From assembly GCA_045039925.1 (NCBI GenBank), contig CP108400.1, positions 4,526,001-4,590,000 on the forward strand: a DNA stretch of 64,000 nucleotides, given 5' to 3'. This stretch comes from Yinghuangia sp045039925 (GTDB lineage Bacteria; Actinomycetota; Actinomycetes; Streptomycetales; Streptomycetaceae). Positions 26,631-35,092 of this stretch are shown piece after piece. Position 1 is the stretch's first letter. Every line of letters begins with the position of its first letter. The notes below the pieces were generated by a model, which had not been told where the DNA came from, ran no database searches, and saw only the letters and a list, made by a program, of their open reading frames with translations. The translations under genes were made by a program, and so were the position numbers.

Positions 26631-27140
26631 ATGACTTCTTCGACGTCGTCCACGAATTCGCCGACCAACAAGACCACCGATGACGCGCCGGTCGTCGAGC
26701 GCGACGACCGCGACCGGGCGAGCCGCCAGGCGCGCGTGACCGAGAAGACCGGCTCGGCGCTCAAGCCGCCCGCCACCATCCCGGCGCCGCCCGGGCCGGT
26801 CGCGGCGCCCGCGTCCGGCCGGGCCGCGACGCGGCAGCCCGCACACGCCGCACCGAGCAAGGCGTCCGAGGTGCTACCGCCCTTGCTGGGCAAGTCGGTT
26901 GCCGACGGCTTCCGCAGGCGCCTGCGGGAGACACTGGCCGGATTCGTCGACAGCCCGGACGACGCCGTCGCGGGCGCCGACGAGCTCTACGCCGCGGCGG
27001 TCGACCAGTTGATGGAGGCCCTGGTACGCCGCCGCGAGGAACTGGCGCGCCAGCGGCAGGGCAAGAGCGGGGACACGGAGGCGCTGCGCCAGGCACTCCT
27101 GCAGTACCGTGCCGCGCTCGACTCGGTCCTGTCGCTCTGA
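26631..27140 (+). CDS. Soluble protein of unknown function with Pro/Ala-rich N-terminus
   Basis: 169 residues. The first 80 are Ser/Thr then Pro/Ala-rich and look disordered. The last 85 form a helical domain (RLRETLAGFVDSPDDAVAGA, TEALRQALLQYRAALDSVL) homologous to the soluble part of the protein encoded just upstream. There is no membrane helix or signal. The 9-bp gap and shared domain point to co-transcription and joint action. Function unknown. Confidence 0.8.
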   Translation: MTSSTSSTNSPTNKTTDDAPVVERDDRDRASRQARVTEKTGSALKPPATIPAPPGPVAAPASGRAATRQPAHAAPSKASEVLPPLLGKSVADGFRRRLRETLAGFVDSPDDAVAGADELYAAAVDQLMEALVRRREELARQRQGKSGDTEALRQALLQYRAALDSVLSL

Positions 27141-27275
27141 TCTCCGGTGGCGCGGTCGGGGAAGGCGCGCCACCGGACCAGGCGGTAGTCGAACCGGCAG
27201 CTGAACAAGCGGGTGAACGGACGGGTGAGCCGCCCGACTTGCCCGACAACTGAAGCGCAACGCGGCAAGAGATGA

Positions 27276-27321
27276 GCGGAGGCCGCCGCCCGGATCCCGT
27301 GATCCGGGCGGCGGCCTCCGC
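27276..27321. terminator. 21-bp perfect-stem bidirectional terminator
   Basis: Arms at 27276-27296 and 27301-27321 are exact complements with tetraloop CCGT, between convergent genes. Confidence 0.9.
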
Positions 27322-27393
27322 ATGTCGGCGGCTCCGCCGGTCGACGGCTTCGCTTGTCCACGGCCCCGGCGCGCCGCCGTGGGCCCACCGCGC

Positions 27394-28161
27394 TCAGGCG
27401 CCGCTGAGGAAGTCCACCAGGATCTCCGCCACTTCGTCGGCCTTCTCGACGATCACCAGGTGTGCGGCGTCGTTGACCAGGACGAGGCGCGCACCGGGAA
27501 TCCCCGCGGCCACCTCCTCCGACAGCGCGACCGGGGTCGAGGGGTCGCGCTCGGCGGCGACGACGAGGGTCGGGGCCGTCACCGCGGCGAGGCGCGCGCG
27601 TACGTCGAACGTCGCGATCGCGTCGCACGCCGACGCGTAGCCCTCCGCGGGACAGGCCCGGAGCATCGCCAGCGTCTCGGCGGCCACGCCGGGTTCGCGG
27701 GCGGCGTACTCCGGGGTGAACCAGCGGCCGACCACGGTCTCGGCGACCGCCTGGACGCCGTCCCGCCGGACCAGCGCGGCGCGCTCGTGCCAGGCCGGGG
27801 GCTCGCCGAGCTTGGCGCCGCCGCAACACACCACGAGCCGGTCCAGCCGCTCGGGCGCGTCCAGGGCGAGGGTGAGGCCTAGCGCGCCGGCGAGGGAGAT
27901 GCCGGCGTACGTGAACCTCTCGATGCCGTACCGGTCGGCCAACGCCACGACGTCCGCGGCGAGGTCGGACATCGTCGGGCTGCCGGGCGGTAGTTCGGAG
28001 CCGCCGTGGCCGCGCGTGTCGAAGCGCAGTACGCGGTGCGTCGCGGCGAGCGAGGGGGCGACCGCGTCCCAGACGCGGCCGTCGGCGCCGAGCGGCGAAC
28101 CCAGCACGATGACGGGTGCGTTCTCGGGACCGTCGAACCGATGGTGGAGGGTGGCAGGCAT
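27394..28161 (-). CDS. Alpha/beta hydrolase, 3-oxoadipate enol-lactonase (PcaD)-like
   Basis: A 255-residue alpha/beta hydrolase. The nucleophile elbow is GISLAG with Ser89, the oxyanion region is VIVLGSPLGADGRVW, the acid Asp is expected in AAERDPSTP and the His in NDAAHLV. The RFDTRGHGGSELPPG stretch and the overall length fit enol-lactonases of the beta-ketoadipate pathway, but no other pca gene is nearby, so this could equally be a general esterase or C-C hydrolase. ATG is preceded by AAAGGCG. It stands alone between convergent and divergent neighbours. Confidence 0.8.
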   Translation of the reverse strand: MPATLHHRFDGPENAPVIVLGSPLGADGRVWDAVAPSLAATHRVLRFDTRGHGGSELPPGSPTMSDLAADVVALADRYGIERFTYAGISLAGALGLTLALDAPERLDRLVVCCGGAKLGEPPAWHERAALVRRDGVQAVAETVVGRWFTPEYAAREPGVAAETLAMLRACPAEGYASACDAIATFDVRARLAAVTAPTLVVAAERDPSTPVALSEEVAAGIPGARLVLVNDAAHLVIVEKADEVAEILVDFLSGA

Positions 28162-28322
28162 GCGTCGCCTTTCGCGTGCGGATCCTTCCCGATGATCCTC
28201 GCAGCCATCGGCGGGGGACGCGCCCGCACGCTCCCGACACGTCGTGCATTGTGGGTCTGACGGGTCGTCAATAACCTGAGCGGTCCGTCCGTGATTCCGC
28301 CCCGCCGCCTTCGGAGGCCCCG

Positions 28323-28826
28323 GTGAAGTACACGCTCCGCGCCGAACCGATCGAGTTCGTGCAGACCGCGCCGCGCCGCCGCACGTGGACGGCGGACCTC
28401 GCCGCGCCGCCGAAGCAGGTGTTCGCGGCCCTGACCGACGATCCGGACACGTGGAAGACGTGGTTCCCCAACTTCCGGGGCGGGCGCTGGCTCGCGGAGG
28501 CGCCGGAAGGCGGCCACGGTGTCGGCGCGCGCCGCGAAGTGCGCCTGGTCAAACCGGTCGTGTTCCACGAGACGGTGATGGCGCACGAGGAGCCGACGCG
28601 CTGGGCGTACCGCATCGACGGCCTGACGGTGCCGATGTGCCACGCGCTGATCGAGGAGTGGCTGATCGAGGAACGCGGCACCGGATCGCGGGTGACCTGG
28701 ACGTTCGCCGCCGACCCCATGCCGCTGATCGCCTTCACGCTGCGCTTCATGCCGTGGGCCATGAGCTCCACGTTCCACCGGGCCATGAAGCGCCTCGACC
28801 GCAAACTGGCCCCGGTCGCGGCCTGA
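28323..28826 (+). CDS. SRPBCC family protein (polyketide cyclase/dehydrase-like)
   Basis: A 167-residue START/Bet v1-like fold protein. It begins with a TWTADLAAPPKQVFAALTDDP strand-helix segment and has WKTWFPNF, the usual aromatic turn, and a C-terminal long helix (STFHRAMKRLDRKLAPV). Members bind hydrophobic ligands, and many assist ring closure or act as toxin-like ligand carriers. No pathway context is evident. GTG start with GGAGG upstream. Confidence 0.8.
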   Translation: MKYTLRAEPIEFVQTAPRRRTWTADLAAPPKQVFAALTDDPDTWKTWFPNFRGGRWLAEAPEGGHGVGARREVRLVKPVVFHETVMAHEEPTRWAYRIDGLTVPMCHALIEEWLIEERGTGSRVTWTFAADPMPLIAFTLRFMPWAMSSTFHRAMKRLDRKLAPVAA

Positions 28827-29090
28827 GCCTCCTCGACAGCCCCCGCCTCCGGCGAGCAATAGGAGGCCGCCGCGGGGCTGCGTCTTGCGATCGCACACGA
28901 GGCAGAGTGCGGAATGGGGCCGCCACGGCCCGGGGCGGCTGTACGCTTCGCGCGGCTGGCGCGTGCGGCCGTGACCGGAGGGCGCGCCCTGCCGTTCCCG
29001 CTGCGCCCCGAGGCCTCACGTCTTCTCGGGCGAAATCATCCCTTTTGACACAGGATGAGAGCCAAGTGTGCCGACAAGGGAGAAGATCGC

Positions 29091-29642
29091 ATGGGATCCG
29101 CGAACCTGGGGGGTCTTGGCAACCTCGGCAGCCTCGGCGGGCTGCTGGGCGGCCCGCCCGGGGGTTCGGGCGGCGGCCGGAACCAGTTGCTCAAGGCCGT
29201 GCTCGGCCTGTTGCAGGGCGGCGGACCGGGCGGCGGGCTCCGCGGGCTGCTCGCGCAGCTGGACGCGGGCGGCCTGGGCGAGCAGACGAAGTCCTGGGTC
29301 GACAGCGGCCGCAATCAGCCGGTCAGCGGGCGGGAGATCACCAACGCCCTCGGCGAGGAGCGGCTCAACCGGCTTGCGAGCGAGGTCGGCATGACGCGCG
29401 AGGAGACCGCGGCCGGGATCGCCGCCGCGCTGCCGCAGGTGGTCGACGCGGTGACGCCGGACGGCGAGGTGCCGCCCGCCTCGGACCTCAACCAGGCGCT
29501 GAGGCAGTTCCTGAGCGAGACCGGCCCCGCCCCCCAGGCCCCTGACTCGGGCCGTGGCTCGAATCCCGGCCCGAATCCCGGCTTGGCCGCCGAGCCTCCC
29601 GAGAGGTCCGCCGGCAGGGACGGACCGTCCGGCACGCGCTGA
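29091..29642 (+). CDS. YidB/DUF937 family protein
   Basis: 183 residues. After a Gly-rich start (LGGLGNLGSLGGLLGG) comes the YidB-like domain: GLLAQLDAGGLGEQTKSWVD, GREITNALGEERLNRLASE and MTREETAAGIAAALPQVVD. The tail is Pro/Gly-rich and disordered. Such proteins are abundant small cytosolic proteins of unknown role. ATG 29091 has GGGAGAAG upstream. The 264 bp before it contain a TTGACA at 29045 but no convincing full promoter and no gene. Confidence 0.82.
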   Translation: MGSANLGGLGNLGSLGGLLGGPPGGSGGGRNQLLKAVLGLLQGGGPGGGLRGLLAQLDAGGLGEQTKSWVDSGRNQPVSGREITNALGEERLNRLASEVGMTREETAAGIAAALPQVVDAVTPDGEVPPASDLNQALRQFLSETGPAPQAPDSGRGSNPGPNPGLAAEPPERSAGRDGPSGTR

Positions 29643-29740
29643 CCGGCCCAAGACCGAGGCAGACACGACCGGGGTTCGGGATCCGCGGAACGGGGCGGCG
29701 CGGGCGCGCTCCGCGGATCTCGCGTCCGTCGGTCGGTGGC

Positions 29741-29905
29741 TCAGAAGAGGTAGCCGCCCGGCAGCCCGGGGGCGACCCAGTGGTGGGCCGGGGCCCCGGC
29801 CGGCGCCGGAGCGGTGTCCTCGCCGCACGCGACAGCGGCGGGGCCGAGCGTGGCGACGGCGGCGGTGGCCAGGATGAATGCGGCGAAGAAGCGTTGGACT
29901 GACAT
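29741..29905 (-). CDS. Small exported protein, 54 residues
   Basis: The reading frame MSVQRFFAAF gives a typical signal peptide: short polar start, hydrophobic core ILATAAVATL, then AAVAC at 23-27, which could be a signal peptidase I site or a weak lipobox with Cys27. Only about 27 residues would remain, rich in Ala and Pro and ending PGLPGGYLF. It lies downstream of the P450 gene on the same strand. The ribosome site is weak. It is supported only by the clean signal peptide and small secreted-protein character. Confidence 0.5.
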   Translation of the reverse strand: MSVQRFFAAFILATAAVATLGPAAVACGEDTAPAPAGAPAHHWVAPGLPGGYLF

Positions 29906-30011
29906 GCCATGACCAACGGCCCGGTGGGCCAGGGGCCACGCACGGTCACCCGGTCGGCCCAGCATCCCGCACCGGGTCGGCCGGGTCGGCCCGGCCCCGC
30001 GGCGACTCCGG

Positions 30012-31325
30012 TCAGCCGCCCGGCGCCGGCGTGAACGCGCACGGCATGTGCTTGATGCCGTTGATGAAGCTCGACCGCAGCCGCTGCGGCTCGCCCGCCA
30101 TGTGGATGTCCGGCAGGCGGCCCAGGAGTTCGCGGAACATGATGGTGATCTCGCGCCGCGCGAGATGCGCGCCGAGGCAGAAGTGCGGGCCCGCGCCGCC
30201 GTACCCCACATGGGGGTTCGGGTCGCGCGTGATGTCGAAGCGCCGCGGCTCGGGGAATACGGCGCCGTCGCGGTTCGCCGACCAGTAGAACATCAGGAGC
30301 TTGTCGCCCTCGGAGACGGCCTGGTCGGCGAGGACCGTGTCGCGGGTGGCGGTGCGGCGCATCCACACCACCGGCGAGGCGACGCGTACGATCTCCTCCA
30401 CCGCGGTGGGCGCGTACCGCTCGAAGTCGCCGAGCCACAAGGCGCGTTGCTCGGGGTGCTCGGTGAGCAGCCGCAGCCCGTGCGAAACGGCGTTGCGGGT
30501 GGTCTCGTTGCCGGCCACCACGAGGAGGATGAAGAACGAGGCGAGTTCGTCCGCGGTGAGGCGCTCGCCGTCGACGTTCCCGTTGACCAGGGCCGAGATG
30601 ACGTCGTCCGCCGGGTTCTCCACCCGGTATGTCCCCAACTCGGTGAGCAGCGCCGCCAGTTCCGCCCCGGCGGTGAGCAGCACGGTGATGTGGTCGGCGT
30701 CCGCGGGCACGTACTCGGGGTCGGCCACCCCGATGATCGTGTTGGTGCGGTCGAGGATGAAGCCGTAGTCCTTTTCCGGCACGCCCATCATGTCGCAGAT
30801 GACCTTGAGCGGCAGCCGGGCGGCGACCTCGGTGACGAAGTCGCAGGCGCCCAGGGCCGCGACGTCGTCGACGATGCCGGCCGCGGCGGTCTCGACGTCC
30901 TGCTCGAACTTCTTGATCATGCGCGGCGTGAACGCCCGCGACACGATGCGCCGCAGCCGGTGGTGCCGCGGGTCGTCCATCTCGATCATCGAGCCGAAGA
31001 ACTCCGCGAACTCGGTCGGGAAGTCCGGGATGTGCGTCGAGCCGCGCCCCGAGCAGAAGTCCTCGGGGCGGCGGCTGACCTCCAGCAGGTCGGCGTGCCG
31101 CGTGACCGCCCAGTAGCCGGGGCCGTTGGGCAGCGGGCTCGGCGGTTCCGGGTAGTACGGCAGCGGCCATTCGGTACGCAGGCGCGCGAAGCCCTCCTCG
31201 CGTGCGCCGAACGGCCCTGCCCAGAAGTCCATGTCGGACAGGTCGACCCAGTCCGGTGCGGCTTTGGGGCGCGGCTGCCGCGGCGTGGACTCCCCGGCGC
31301 TCCCGCTGTCCTCGGTGACCGTCAT
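30012..31325 (-). CDS. Cytochrome P450, CYP125/CYP142/CYP124-like
   Basis: A 437-residue soluble bacterial P450. The I-helix oxygen-activation motif is AGNETT, the K-helix ExxR is EIVR, and the heme ligand is Cys383 in GGAGPHFCLGAHLAR. MDDPRHHRLRRIVSRAFTPR and the ending SSFINGIKHMP are characteristic of the CYP124/125/142 group, which hydroxylates the terminal methyl of sterol and methyl-branched lipid side chains. This fits the steroid-like acyl-CoA genes of the window. ATG 31325 follows GGGGGTAA. A short-chain dehydrogenase gene lies just upstream on the same strand; redox partners are not in the window. Confidence 0.87.
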   Translation of the reverse strand: MTVTEDSGSAGESTPRQPRPKAAPDWVDLSDMDFWAGPFGAREEGFARLRTEWPLPYYPEPPSPLPNGPGYWAVTRHADLLEVSRRPEDFCSGRGSTHIPDFPTEFAEFFGSMIEMDDPRHHRLRRIVSRAFTPRMIKKFEQDVETAAAGIVDDVAALGACDFVTEVAARLPLKVICDMMGVPEKDYGFILDRTNTIIGVADPEYVPADADHITVLLTAGAELAALLTELGTYRVENPADDVISALVNGNVDGERLTADELASFFILLVVAGNETTRNAVSHGLRLLTEHPEQRALWLGDFERYAPTAVEEIVRVASPVVWMRRTATRDTVLADQAVSEGDKLLMFYWSANRDGAVFPEPRRFDITRDPNPHVGYGGAGPHFCLGAHLARREITIMFRELLGRLPDIHMAGEPQRLRSSFINGIKHMPCAFTPAPGG

Positions 31326-31454
31326 GCGCGTTACCCCCGGTACGGTTCGCGTTTGAGGCACAGGGAACCACGAACTCCGGTGGCAAGTACAGGGGTCGTA
31401 CACGGATTCGCCGGGGCGCGTGCCCCGGTCGGCCGAATCCGTGCGCGGCCCGCG

Positions 31455-32216
31455 TCAGGTGGTGGGCGCCCCGCCGTTGACCTGCCAGGTCTGCCCGGTG
31501 ATCCACTCCGCCTCGCGGGAGGCGAGGAACACGCAGGTGGCGCCGATGTCCTCGGGCCTGCCGAGGCGTCCGACGGGAATCGTCTTGGCCATCGCGACGG
31601 TCGCCGAGGCCTGCCGGCCGCTGGTGGCCGGGTCGATGAGCCCGACCGCGATCGAATTGGCGGTGATGCCCTCGCGCGCGTGCTCGACGGCGAGGTGCCG
31701 GGTGAAGGCGATGGCGCCGCCCTTGGCCGCGCCGTAGAGCGAGACGCCGATGTTGAGGCCCTGGGTGCCCGCGCCGGACGCGATGGTGATCACGCGGCCG
31801 TGGCGCCGTGCGCACATGCCGTCGAGGACCGCGCGCGTGGCGTTCATGACGCCGAACAGGTTGACGTCGGCGAAGCGCTGCCAGTCGGCGGGGTCCGAGT
31901 CGCGGAAGCGGGTGGGCCGGAAGCCCTCCGCGCCGCCGTTGCCCGCGTTGTTGACCAGGATGTCGACCGGGGCGACCATGCGCTCGAACGCGCGTACCGC
32001 GGGGGCGACGGCGCCCTGGTCGGTGACGTCGAACGGGAGCGCGTACGCCGATCCGCCCGCCTCCCGGATGCGTGCCGCGACCGCCTCCGCGCGCTCGGCC
32101 ACGATGTCGTTGACCGCGACGGCGGCCCCCTGACGGGCCATCAACTCGGCGATACCCGCCCCGACCCCCTGTCCCGCACCGGTCACCAGCGCGGTCCTGC
32201 CATGCAGTTCGAACAT
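31455..32216 (-). CDS. SDR family NAD(P)-dependent oxidoreductase
   Basis: A 253-residue classical SDR: cofactor motif TGAGQGVGAGIA, NNAG in VDILVNNAGNGG, catalytic Ser in ITIASGAGTQ and YxxxK as YGAAK. The ending ITGQTWQVNGG is standard. An Asp after beta-2 (VNDIVAE) points to NAD rather than NADP. It is probably co-transcribed with the P450 129 bp downstream and could oxidise the alcohol that the P450 makes. ATG 32216 follows GGAGGT. An operator-like palindrome lies 60 bp upstream, towards a divergent MarR gene. Confidence 0.88.
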   Translation of the reverse strand: MFELHGRTALVTGAGQGVGAGIAELMARQGAAVAVNDIVAERAEAVAARIREAGGSAYALPFDVTDQGAVAPAVRAFERMVAPVDILVNNAGNGGAEGFRPTRFRDSDPADWQRFADVNLFGVMNATRAVLDGMCARRHGRVITIASGAGTQGLNIGVSLYGAAKGGAIAFTRHLAVEHAREGITANSIAVGLIDPATSGRQASATVAMAKTIPVGRLGRPEDIGATCVFLASREAEWITGQTWQVNGGAPTT

Positions 32217-32275
32217 GCGCACCTCCGTCCCGCGCGGAGCAAACCACCGCCCGGCAGCAGAGTCAATGGTGGAGT

Positions 32276-32289
32276 CAATCAAGTGATTG
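32276..32289. promoter_or_regulatory. MarR-type operator palindrome between SDR and MarR genes
   Basis: CAATCA-AG-TGATTG is a perfect 14-bp palindrome, and AGTCAAT is repeated at 32261 and 32273. It lies in the divergent intergenic region, so the MarR protein is its likely ligand. Confidence 0.65.
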
Positions 32290-32439
32290 GGCCCACGGCC
32301 GACCTGCGCGGACGTGACACGGGGCCGGTCCTCAGCCGTAGACTTCGCGGCACCGGACGGCTCCGTACGGACCCGGCCGACCAACCGACCGATCACCCCG
32401 CCCGCCCCGGCCCGGGTGGTCCCCGACCAGGACGCGGGA

Positions 32440-33126
32440 GTGAGCGTTCCCTTGCAGCCGGACGACCCCAAGCCGCCCGACGCCGAGACGCCGGGCATAT
32501 CCGACACGCCTGACACCTCCGACGCACCGAAGACTTCCGAGATACCGGGGACACCCGGCACGTATGACACATCCGGTAGCACCGACGTACCCGATGGGGC
32601 CGACACAACCGAGGGACCCGACGGCCCCGACGCCGTGGCCGCCCAGCGGCAGGTCCAGGGAGCCGTGGAGCGGCTGCTCCGCCTCCAGCAGAGCCGCCGC
32701 GTCCACGGGGAGCTGATGAGCGCCGCCCGCGCGCAGGTGTCCCAGCCCGCCGTGATCCTGCTCTCCCGCCTCCAGGCCGACGGCGGGCTCACCATCGGCG
32801 AGTTGGCCCGGCGCACCCACATGGACATGTCGCTGGTCAGCCGCGAACTGCGCAAGCTCGAATCCGAGGCCATGGTGACGCGGGCCACCGACGCCCGCGA
32901 CGGCCGCGTCACGCGCGTCGGCCTCACGCCCAAGGGACGCGGGATCGTCCGGCGGCTGCGCAACGTCCGCGACCGGCACATCTTCGAGGTGCTGTCGGCC
33001 TGGTCGGCGCAGGAACTGGTGGCGCTGGGCGACCTGATGACGCGCTTCGTCGACGACCTCCAGTCGGTGCGCTACCGCGACGCGGACCCCGACGGCAACG
33101 GAGGATCCGAGACGACCAAGGGGTGA
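32440..33126 (+). CDS. MarR family transcriptional regulator with disordered N-terminus
   Basis: The winged-helix domain lies in the last 160 residues: QPAVILLSRLQADGGLTIGE, LARRTHMDMSLVSRELRKLE (recognition helix) and the wing ATDARDGRVTRVGLTPKG. Before it is an Asp/Thr/Pro-rich low-complexity stretch (SDTPDTSDAP and variants) coded by a degenerate DNA repeat. The start is uncertain: GTG at 32440 or 32416, or TTG at 32287, which would put the start inside the palindrome at 32276-32289; none has a good ribosome site. Divergence from the SDR/P450 unit and the shared palindrome suggest it controls that unit. Confidence 0.78.
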   Translation: MSVPLQPDDPKPPDAETPGISDTPDTSDAPKTSEIPGTPGTYDTSGSTDVPDGADTTEGPDGPDAVAAQRQVQGAVERLLRLQQSRRVHGELMSAARAQVSQPAVILLSRLQADGGLTIGELARRTHMDMSLVSRELRKLESEAMVTRATDARDGRVTRVGLTPKGRGIVRRLRNVRDRHIFEVLSAWSAQELVALGDLMTRFVDDLQSVRYRDADPDGNGGSETTKG

Positions 33127-33205
33127 GCGCGCGCGGCACGGACGCGCCACGGGGGAACGGACGCGCAACGGCGGGACAGGACGGAGCAGTGCGGAGCGCG
33201 CCGGG

Positions 33206-33562
33206 TCAGGCGGGCTCCCGCAACTGGACGGCCAGGCCGCCCACCGCCGCCGCCGCGTCCGTGCCCCGCCCGCGCACGGTGACGGGCGTACCGGCGCGCG
33301 CCCCGAGGCCCATGAGCTCCAGCACGCTCGACGCGCGCGCGACCCGGCCGCACGCGACCAGTTCGACGTCCGCGGCATAGCGGGCGGCCGTACGCACGAC
33401 GGCGCCGGCCGGGCGCATGTGCAGATCGGCACCCAGCACGACGTCCTCCGCATACTCCGCGGCCGCCGCCTGGCCGGGCACCGACGCAGCCCCGCGCCCG
33501 GCCTCCGGTCCGGCCCCCGGTCCGGCCTCCCGCCCGTGTCCCCGCTCAGAACTTCCGGACAT
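33206..33562 (-). CDS. HPr-type phosphocarrier of the dihydroxyacetone PTS
   Basis: 118 residues. The HPr fold spans about 40-118 with phospho-accepting His48 in ADLHMRPAG and the SSVLELMGLGARAG helix, equivalent to the Ser46 region. A 37-residue Gly/Ala-rich extension precedes it, unusual for HPr (normally about 88 residues in all). In E. coli the HPr domain is fused to DhaM; here it is separate and overlaps the end of dhaM by 17 bp. ATG 33562 follows GGAGG located inside dhaM. It should pass phosphate from the EI encoded at 35728 to DhaM. Confidence 0.85.
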   Translation of the reverse strand: MSGSSERGHGREAGPGAGPEAGRGAASVPGQAAAAEYAEDVVLGADLHMRPAGAVVRTAARYAADVELVACGRVARASSVLELMGLGARAGTPVTVRGRGTDAAAAVGGLAVQLREPA

Positions 33563-33935
33563 CCCGTGCCTCCTCCGCAGCCGCCGCCACGGCCTCCAGG
33601 TCCGCTCCCGTGCCCGCCGTGACCGCGGCCGCGACCGCCCCCTCGACGAACGGGGCGTCCACCAGCCGCACACCCGGCCAGGCCTCCTCCGCCAGCAGCG
33701 CCCGTACGGTCAGCACCGCACTCCCCAGGTCCGGCAGCACCACCACCCCCGCACCGCCGTCGGCCTCGCGCAGCGCCGCCGCGACACGCTCGGGCGACGT
33801 CCCGAGGCCGCCGTCGGGACCACCGCCCGCGACCGCGACGGGGACCTCGCCGCCGATCTGCACGACGAGCTCGCGCAACCCCTCGGCGAGAGTGCGGCTG
33901 TGCGATACCAGGACGAGACCTACGAGATTGCCCAC
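33546..33935 (-). CDS. dhaM: PTS-dependent dihydroxyacetone kinase phosphotransferase subunit DhaM (EIIA-like)
   Basis: A 129-residue single-domain DhaM related to the mannose-type EIIA fold. The phosphorylated His12 is in LVLVSHSRTLAEGL. GGAGVVVLPDLGSAVLTVR, with the expected interface Asp, and LVDAPFVEGAVAAAV are diagnostic. DhaM rephosphorylates ADP bound on DhaL, so kinase activity uses PEP rather than ATP. It is transcribed away from dhaK with only about 80 bp between them and is followed by an overlapping HPr gene. Confidence 0.9.
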   Translation of the reverse strand: MGNLVGLVLVSHSRTLAEGLRELVVQIGGEVPVAVAGGGPDGGLGTSPERVAAALREADGGAGVVVLPDLGSAVLTVRALLAEEAWPGVRLVDAPFVEGAVAAAVTAGTGADLEAVAAAAEEARDVRKF

Positions 33936-34016
33936 GATCGGGCATGCTACGAGAACAGTCGCGCTCCGTCACTCGCGACGGCACACGGTGTACGCGTTCC
34001 GGCGAAGGCGAGGACC

Positions 34017-35009
34017 ATGAAGAAGTTCCTGAACGACCCCGAGTCGGTGGTCGACGACGCACTGGCCGGGCTGGCCGCGTCACGACCGGATCTGAGCGTC
34101 GATCAGGTACTGCGCGTCGTCACCCGCGCGGGTGGACCGCAGCCCGGCAAGGTCGGCCTGGTCTCCGGCGGCGGCTCCGGCCACGAGCCGCTGCACAGCG
34201 GGTTCGTGGGCCCCGGCATGCTGGACGCCGCCTGCGCGGGCGAGATCTTCTCGTCCCCCACCCCGGACCGCGTGCTCGCGGCCACCCGCGCGGTCTCCGC
34301 GGGCGCCGGCGTGGTGCACATCGCCAAGAACTACACCGGCGACAACCTCAACTTCGACATGGCCGCCGAACTCGCCGCCGAGGAGGGCCTGGAGGTGGCG
34401 AAGGTGCTCGTCGACGACGACGTCGCCGTGCGGGACTCGACCTGGACCGCGGGCCGGCGCGGCACCGGGGCCACCCTCGTCGTGGAGAAGATCGCGGGCG
34501 CCCGGGCCGAGGAGGGCGCCGACCTCAAGGCGGTCGCGGAGGCCGGGCGGCGCGCCAACGAGGCCTCGCGCTCGTACGCCGTCGCCCTCTCACCCGGCAC
34601 CGCGCCCGCGGCCGGCCGCCCCGGATTCGAGCTCGGCGACGACGAGATCGAGATGGGCGTCGGCATCCACGGCGAACCCGGTCGCCGCCGCGGACCGCTG
34701 CGCCCCGCGCGCGAACTGGTCGCCGACATGGTCGACGCGGTCCTCGCGGAACTGCCCGACCCGGGCGATCCTGTCATCGCGCTGGTCAACGGGCTGGGCG
34801 CGACGCCGCTCCTGGAGTTGTACGTGGTTTACGGACATGTCGCGGAGGAACTCGCCCGCAGGGGCGTCCCCATCGCCCGGAACCTGGTCGGCACCTATGT
34901 GACCAGCCTCGACATGGCCGGGGCGTCCCTCACCCTGTGCCGGGCGGACGCCGAGATGTTGCGCCTGTGGGACGCGCCGGTCGACACTCCGGCACTGCGC
35001 TGGGGCTGA
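34017..35009 (+). CDS. dhaK: Dihydroxyacetone kinase subunit DhaK
   Basis: A 330-residue DhaK. SGGGSGHEPLHSGFVGPGMLDAA (in outline near residue 50) forms the substrate pocket, and His218 in GVGIHGEPG is the residue that binds dihydroxyacetone covalently. NLNFDMAAELA and the ending TYVTSLDMAGASLTLCR are also characteristic. It transfers phosphate from DhaL to dihydroxyacetone, giving dihydroxyacetone phosphate for glycolysis. ATG 34017 follows AGGCGAGGA; the open frame further upstream overlaps dhaM antisense and is not coding. dhaL follows after 83 bp. Confidence 0.93.
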   Translation: MKKFLNDPESVVDDALAGLAASRPDLSVDQVLRVVTRAGGPQPGKVGLVSGGGSGHEPLHSGFVGPGMLDAACAGEIFSSPTPDRVLAATRAVSAGAGVVHIAKNYTGDNLNFDMAAELAAEEGLEVAKVLVDDDVAVRDSTWTAGRRGTGATLVVEKIAGARAEEGADLKAVAEAGRRANEASRSYAVALSPGTAPAAGRPGFELGDDEIEMGVGIHGEPGRRRGPLRPARELVADMVDAVLAELPDPGDPVIALVNGLGATPLLELYVVYGHVAEELARRGVPIARNLVGTYVTSLDMAGASLTLCRADAEMLRLWDAPVDTPALRWG

Positions 35010-35092
35010 ACGGGCAGGGCCGAAGCGGCCGGGCCGAACGGGCAGGGGCCGACGACGCCGACCGCCGGACCACCGCCGGACAAGGGAGCACC

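Noticed and set aside
30012..30211. Longer frame for the small secreted peptide starting at 30211
   Set aside because: That part runs through the P450 gene in another frame; only the ATG at 29905 gives a signal peptide.
33206..33562. Reading the HPr gene as a longer protein from an upstream start at 33673
   Set aside because: The extra stretch is Arg-rich sequence read inside dhaM in another frame; ATG 33562 has a proper ribosome site.
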